Assembly (NCBI GenBank): GCA_023437285.1
Contig: JAEZGP010000668.1
Location: 1 to 5,533 of the forward strand
Source: Actinomycetes bacterium
Lineage (GTDB): Bacteria; Actinomycetota; Actinomycetes; Mycobacteriales; Micromonosporaceae
Reading direction: 5' to 3'
Length of the DNA: 5,533 bases
Notes under the pieces: generated by a model
Databases searched by the model: none
The model's input: only the letters and a program-made list of their open reading frames with translations
What the model was told of the DNA's origin: nothing
Shown here: in pieces, positions 1 through 5,533 of the stretch
How positions within the stretch are numbered: the first letter of the stretch is position 1
Layout of the letters: every line of letters begins with the position of its first letter
Position numbers and translations under genes: made by a program

Positions 1-39
1 CCGCTGTCCCGGGCCAGGCACCGATCGACCGGTTTACGG

Positions 40-3151
<3,112 letters not shown>

Positions 3152-3153
3152 TC

Positions 3154-3168
3154 ATCGAGGACCTCGAT
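3154..3168. repeat. 15-bp palindrome overlapping the stem-loop
   Basis: ATCGAGG (3154-3160), a single A (3161) and CCTCGAT (3162-3168) form a perfect dyad. The left half is also the outer part of the right arm of the 3115-3160 stem-loop. The heptamer therefore occurs three times (3115, 3154 inverted, 3162). The middle copy can pair with either neighbour, giving two mutually exclusive structures, or the site may be read as duplex DNA by a dimeric protein. Confidence 0.45.
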
Positions 3169-3174
3169 ACATGC

Positions 3175-3218
3175 GGTGACGTTCCTGTGCGGCAGCGTCA
3201 TCGCCGCGTCGCGTCACC
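3175..3218 (-). terminator. Possible second hairpin downstream of the esterase gene
   Basis: GGTGACG (3175-3181) pairs with CGTCACC (3212-3218). Inside it, GCGGC (3189-3193) pairs with GCCGC (3203-3207) around a 9-nt loop. It lies 35 nt beyond the esterase stop, closer than the larger stem-loop, and could be the first of two tandem terminators. The stems are interrupted by unpaired stretches and no T-run follows, so support is weak. Confidence 0.3.
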
Positions 3219-3253
3219 AGTCGTGGATAACGCTGTGCTGGTCGTCGGTGTGG

Positions 3254-4579
3254 CTAGGCACTGGAACAGGTCAGCGACGGGCTCGTCGCGGTCCCGTTGG
3301 CGAGCAGGCCGAACGTCGTGGAGCCGTTCGGCGACAGGGCGCCGTTGTAGGACGCGTTGGTCACCGTCACGGACGAGCCGCTGGTGCTCAGCGTGCCGCT
3401 CCACACCTGCGTGACGGTCTGACCGCTGGCGAGCGTCCAGCGCACCGTCCAGCCGTTGATGGCCGCGCTGCCGGCCGTCACCGTGACCTCGCCCTGGAAG
3501 CCGCCGGGCCAGGAGTTCACGGTCCGGTAGGTCGCCGTGCACGCGGCACCGGACGCCGACGTCGTAGGCGGCCGCGAGGTGAGGCTGGTCGGCGGCCGCG
3601 AGGTGACGACAGCGCTGGTCGGCGGCCGCGACGTGATCACGCTGCTCGTGGGCGGCGTCGAGGGCCCGCTCTGGAACTGGGTGAAGAACTTCCAGACCTC
3701 TTCCTTGGTCCAGGTGCGCCAGCCGTCGCAGTCGCACCCGTCGATCGGACCCGGCGTGTGCCCGCCGTCGAACGCGGCCCAGACGACCGGATAACCCGAC
3801 CGGCACCCCGAGTACGCGGTGACCCGGTGCGACAGGCTGCCCTGCGCCGGCTCCGGCGGGTTCTGCGGCGTACAGCCGTTGTTGGCGACGAACTTGTCGC
3901 GCAGCGACCGCCCGCTCGAGATGGGCAGGACGTTGTCGCGCAGGCCGTGCAGGCCCATGTACGCGATGGGCTGCGTGCCGCCGCTGCACCCGCTGAGCTG
4001 CGCGCCGGAATAGACGGCCACCGCCCGGAAGACCGTGGCCCGCGCGCACGCGATCGCGTAGCTCATGCCGCCGCCGTAGCTGAAGCCCAGCGCGAACAGT
4101 TGCGTGGTGTCGACGCACAGGCCGGCCTGGATCTGCTTGATCAGGTCGTCGACGAAGACGAGGTCCTCGCCGCCGGAGTTGGCCCAGCCGTTGTTGAATC
4201 CCTGGGGGGCGACGAAGATCGTGCTGTTGTTCGCCTGTGCCCGCAGCCCGTAGTACGACCAGTTGTAGCCGTCGGTGCCGCCCGAGTCGACGTCGTTGGC
4301 GGTGCCGCCGCGCCAGTGGAACCCGAAGATCAGCCGGTACGGCCGGTTCATGTCGTAGTTGTCGGGGACCCGCAGGATGTAGGTGCGGTTCTTGCCGCTG
4401 GTCTGGATCGACCGCTGGCCGCTGGTCAGCGCCGGGGCCTTGCCGCAGCCGGCGGTCGCCGCCGCGTACGCGCCGGGTGCCGGCGCCCCGAAGCCCTCCT
4501 TCAGGACCAGCACCCCGGTCACCGCCACCACCAATGCCGCGGCGGCCACCGAGCCCACTATCGATCTTCGGCGTAGCAT
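3254..4579 (-). CDS. Secreted feruloyl-esterase/PHB-depolymerase-like serine esterase (CE1 type) with CBM2
   Basis: This 441-residue protein is predicted to cleave ester bonds on plant cell wall polymers outside the cell. Residues 1 to about 40 are a signal peptide. Residues about 44-303 are an alpha/beta-hydrolase of the LpqC/FaeC-like group: RTYILRVPDNYD (65-76), the oxyanion-region motif FGFHWRGG (85-92), the nucleophile elbow GFSYGGG with Ser167, Asp215 in HGLRDNVLP and His274 in DGGHTPGP. Many Cys residues (45, 155, 178, 198, 236, 259, 282, 284) suggest disulfides. Residues about 304-343 are a Ser/Thr/Pro linker with repeated TSRPPTS units. Residues 347-438 are a CBM2 with bounding cysteines C347 and C438 and Trp357, Trp377 and Trp393. 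The ATG at 4579 has an AAGGAG RBS 7 nt upstream and a promoter in front. PHB depolymerases share this fold, so a polyester substrate is possible, but CBM2 and the FGFHWRGG form favour a hydroxycinnamoyl esterase acting on cellulose- or xylan-associated material. Confidence 0.87.
   Translation of the reverse strand: MLRRRSIVGSVAAAALVVAVTGVLVLKEGFGAPAPGAYAAATAGCGKAPALTSGQRSIQTSGKNRTYILRVPDNYDMNRPYRLIFGFHWRGGTANDVDSGGTDGYNWSYYGLRAQANNSTIFVAPQGFNNGWANSGGEDLVFVDDLIKQIQAGLCVDTTQLFALGFSYGGGMSYAIACARATVFRAVAVYSGAQLSGCSGGTQPIAYMGLHGLRDNVLPISSGRSLRDKFVANNGCTPQNPPEPAQGSLSHRVTAYSGCRSGYPVVWAAFDGGHTPGPIDGCDCDGWRTWTKEEVWKFFTQFQSGPSTPPTSSVITSRPPTSAVVTSRPPTSLTSRPPTTSASGAACTATYRTVNSWPGGFQGEVTVTAGSAAINGWTVRWTLASGQTVTQVWSGTLSTSGSSVTVTNASYNGALSPNGSTTFGLLANGTATSPSLTCSSA
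3567..3636 (-). repeat. Three repeats encoding the esterase linker
   Basis: A 16-bp unit, GGCGGCCGCGAGGTGA on the plus strand, occurs at 3567-3582 and 3591-3606, and with one change at 3621-3636. A weaker relative lies near 3650. On the coding strand each unit gives the SRPP core of a TSRPPTS-type linker repeat. Start-to-start spacings of 24 and 30 bp keep the reading frame. Each unit contains GCGGCCGC. The copies are likely products of in-frame slippage or duplication. Confidence 0.7.
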
Positions 4580-4586
4580 CTTTCGA

Positions 4587-4592
4587 CTCCTT
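4587..4592 (-). promoter_or_regulatory. RBS of the esterase gene
   Basis: AAGGAG on the minus strand lies 7 nt before the ATG at 4579. It supports that start, which also opens the signal peptide MLRRRSIVG. Confidence 0.85.
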
Positions 4593-4615
4593 GGGACGGA
4601 AAAGAATGTGCGATA

Positions 4616-4636
4616 CGTAAGACGTCCGACGTTACG
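4616..4636. promoter_or_regulatory. Inverted repeat over the -10 box of the esterase promoter (candidate operator)
   Basis: CGTAA (4616-4620) and TTACG (4632-4636) are inverted around 11 bp that contain GACGTC (4621-4626) and a second GACGT (4628-4632). The site covers the -10 box and the predicted start of transcription, where a bound repressor would block initiation. It shares the AGACGT core with the motif cluster in front of the lectin gene. Confidence 0.4.
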
Positions 4637-4657
4637 ACTTCATTTCATGAACGTCAA
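4629..4657 (-). promoter_or_regulatory. Housekeeping-type promoter of the esterase gene
   Basis: On the minus strand TTGACG (4657-4652) is followed after exactly 17 bp by TAACGT (4634-4629). These match the actinomycete TTGAC/TANNNT pattern for the principal sigma factor. Transcription would start near 4622, giving a leader of about 43 nt. The spacer holds the palindrome TTCATGAA (4644-4651). Having its own promoter implies that the esterase is transcribed separately from the enolase-family gene. Confidence 0.6.
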
Positions 4658-4700
4658 TGCGATCTCTGCGGTGACCTGCGGATAACAGAAACCGACCGCA

Positions 4701-5533
4701 CTATTCGCGAATAACTCCCCCGTGGTTTTCGACCGGCCCGGGGCCGTCAACGGGTAGCAACTGCCGGCCGGCCCGCTCGGGGCGGACGTGCGGCCCCTCG
4801 GCCGGCGCGACGCGCGGTCGGTGGCCGGCCGCGCCGATCGCGTGCTCGTCGACCGTGACGCCCAGGCCGGGCGAGTCGCCGAGGACGAACGCGCCGTCCT
4901 CGACGCGCAGGTCCAGGCTCACCCCCACCGGCGGCCGCAGGTCCTGCAGCTCGCTGACCAGATGGTTGGGCACCGACGTCGCCGCGTGCAGCAGTCCGAT
5001 GGGGACGTTGCCGATCGGGCTGACCGGCAGGTCGTACGCGTGGGCCACGGCGGCGACCCGCAGGAAGTGCGTCACGCCCCAGACCGCCGCGGTCTGCACG
5101 ATGTCGACCGCCCCGGCCGCGATCAGGGGCCGGAACTGTTCCAGCCCGGTGAGGTTCTCCCCCGTCGCGACGGCGGCGCGCACGCCGCGACCCACCACGG
5201 CCAGGCCCTCGGCGTCCCACCGCCGCACCGGCTCCTCGATCCAGGTGAGGTCGACGGTGCGCTCGATCTCGGCGACGTGCCGTACCGCCTGCTTGCGGGT
5301 CCAGCACTCGTTGACGTCCAGCATGAGCGCGGGCCGCGACCCCGGCCCCGCATCGGCCAGCACGTCGCGGACGAGGCCCAGCCGGTGCCGGTCCCGCTCG
5401 ATGTCCAGGCCGCCCTTGAGCTTCGCGGCGCGCAGGCCGCGCTCGGCGTACTCCCGGTATGCCGCGACCAGGTCGTCGTCGGACAGGCCGATGCACAGCC
5501 CGGAGGCGTACGCGGGGACCACCCGGTCCCGGC
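4701..5533 (-). CDS. Enolase-superfamily protein, MR/MLE type (5' end outside the window)
   Basis: The reading frame is open to the window edge. The GTG at 5522 is judged an internal Val, because RDRVVPAYASG reads straight through it as in other family members, so about 100-plus N-terminal residues are missing. Numbering from that Val: the KxK base motif is K34-x-K36 (AAKLKGG), and the three Mg2+ ligands are Asp69 (LDVNE), Glu96 (WIEEP) and Glu122 (ATGEN), all in mandelate-racemase-like positions. These parts form the (beta/alpha)7-beta barrel that abstracts a proton alpha to a carboxylate. The usual Asp of a QPD-type motif is replaced (QTA, Ala145) and the usual His after SP is Ile170 (SPIGN). 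After PGLGVTVDEHAI (218-229), where relatives normally end soon, about 44 more residues rich in Pro, Arg and Gly follow. A sugar-acid dehydratase or epimerase role would suit the locus, but the specific reaction cannot be named. Confidence 0.8.
   Translation of the reverse strand, partial: RDRVVPAYASGLCIGLSDDDLVAAYREYAERGLRAAKLKGGLDIERDRHRLGLVRDVLADAGPGSRPALMLDVNECWTRKQAVRHVAEIERTVDLTWIEEPVRRWDAEGLAVVGRGVRAAVATGENLTGLEQFRPLIAAGAVDIVQTAAVWGVTHFLRVAAVAHAYDLPVSPIGNVPIGLLHAATSVPNHLVSELQDLRPPVGVSLDLRVEDGAFVLGDSPGLGVTVDEHAIGAAGHRPRVAPAEGPHVRPERAGRQLLPVDGPGPVENHGGVIRE
4702..4713. repeat. 12-bp palindrome at the stop codon of the enolase-family gene
   Basis: TATTCGCGAATA is a perfect palindrome that includes two bases of the TAG stop and the last sense codons. 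It is AT-rich relative to its surroundings and lies about 45 bp upstream of the esterase -35 box. With no loop it is a poor RNA hairpin, so a protein-binding site is the likelier role if it has one. It may also be chance. Confidence 0.3.

Noticed and set aside
1..39. Terminator after the GH59 stop codon
   Set aside because: Only short, broken complementarity is visible (for example ACCG with CGGT) and the window ends; no supportable hairpin.
3567..3662. CRISPR-like repeats
   Set aside because: The repeats are coding, short, unequally spaced, have no unique spacers and explain the TSRPPTS linker.
5520..5522. GTG as the start of the enolase-family gene
   Set aside because: The frame stays open upstream (RDR before VVPAYASG), no RBS is visible, and the N-terminal capping domain would be missing; it is most likely an internal Val.

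Overview
The window looks like a chromosomal segment of a high-GC actinomycete. A Micromonosporaceae-type organism is plausible, but that is inference from codon use, long Ala-rich secretion signals, and CBM2/CBM13-tailed secreted enzymes. All four genes are on the minus strand and read right to left. No RNA gene, CRISPR array, insertion sequence or phage gene was seen.

Layout in transcription order. (1) 5533-4701: the 3' part of an enolase-superfamily (mandelate racemase/muconate lactonizing type) gene. It runs off the right edge of the window, lacks the usual Asp-His catalytic pair, and has an unusual C-terminal tail. (2) 4700-4580: a 121-bp gap holding a good housekeeping-type promoter, an inverted repeat over its -10 box, and a palindrome at the upstream stop codon. 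(3) 4579-3254: a secreted serine esterase of the feruloyl-esterase/PHB-depolymerase-like group (CE1 type), with a Ser/Thr/Pro linker and a C-terminal CBM2. (4) 3253-3009: a 245-bp gap with two hairpins, a LacI-like operator candidate and a striking cluster of AGACGT/ACGTCT motifs. (5) 3008-2487: a small secreted stand-alone ricin-type beta-trefoil lectin (CBM13). (6) 2475-40: a secreted GH59 enzyme, the family of human galactocerebrosidase, with its own C-terminal CBM13. Only 11 bp separate genes 5 and 6, and the second RBS overlaps the first stop codon, so they form a translationally coupled pair.

Together the genes suggest a small extracellular plant-polymer or galactoside degradation locus. 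The esterase would remove hydroxycinnamoyl or related ester groups at a CBM2-bound surface. The lectin and the GH59-CBM13 enzyme would bind and cleave beta-galactosides. The enolase-family protein would act inside the cell, perhaps on a sugar acid. The substrate assignments are inference. The most unusual points are the GH59 enzyme lacking the loop that carries a galactose-binding Arg in human GALC, the lectin/GH59 coupled pair, the dyad-less enolase homologue, and the regulatory-looking DNA between genes 3 and 5.
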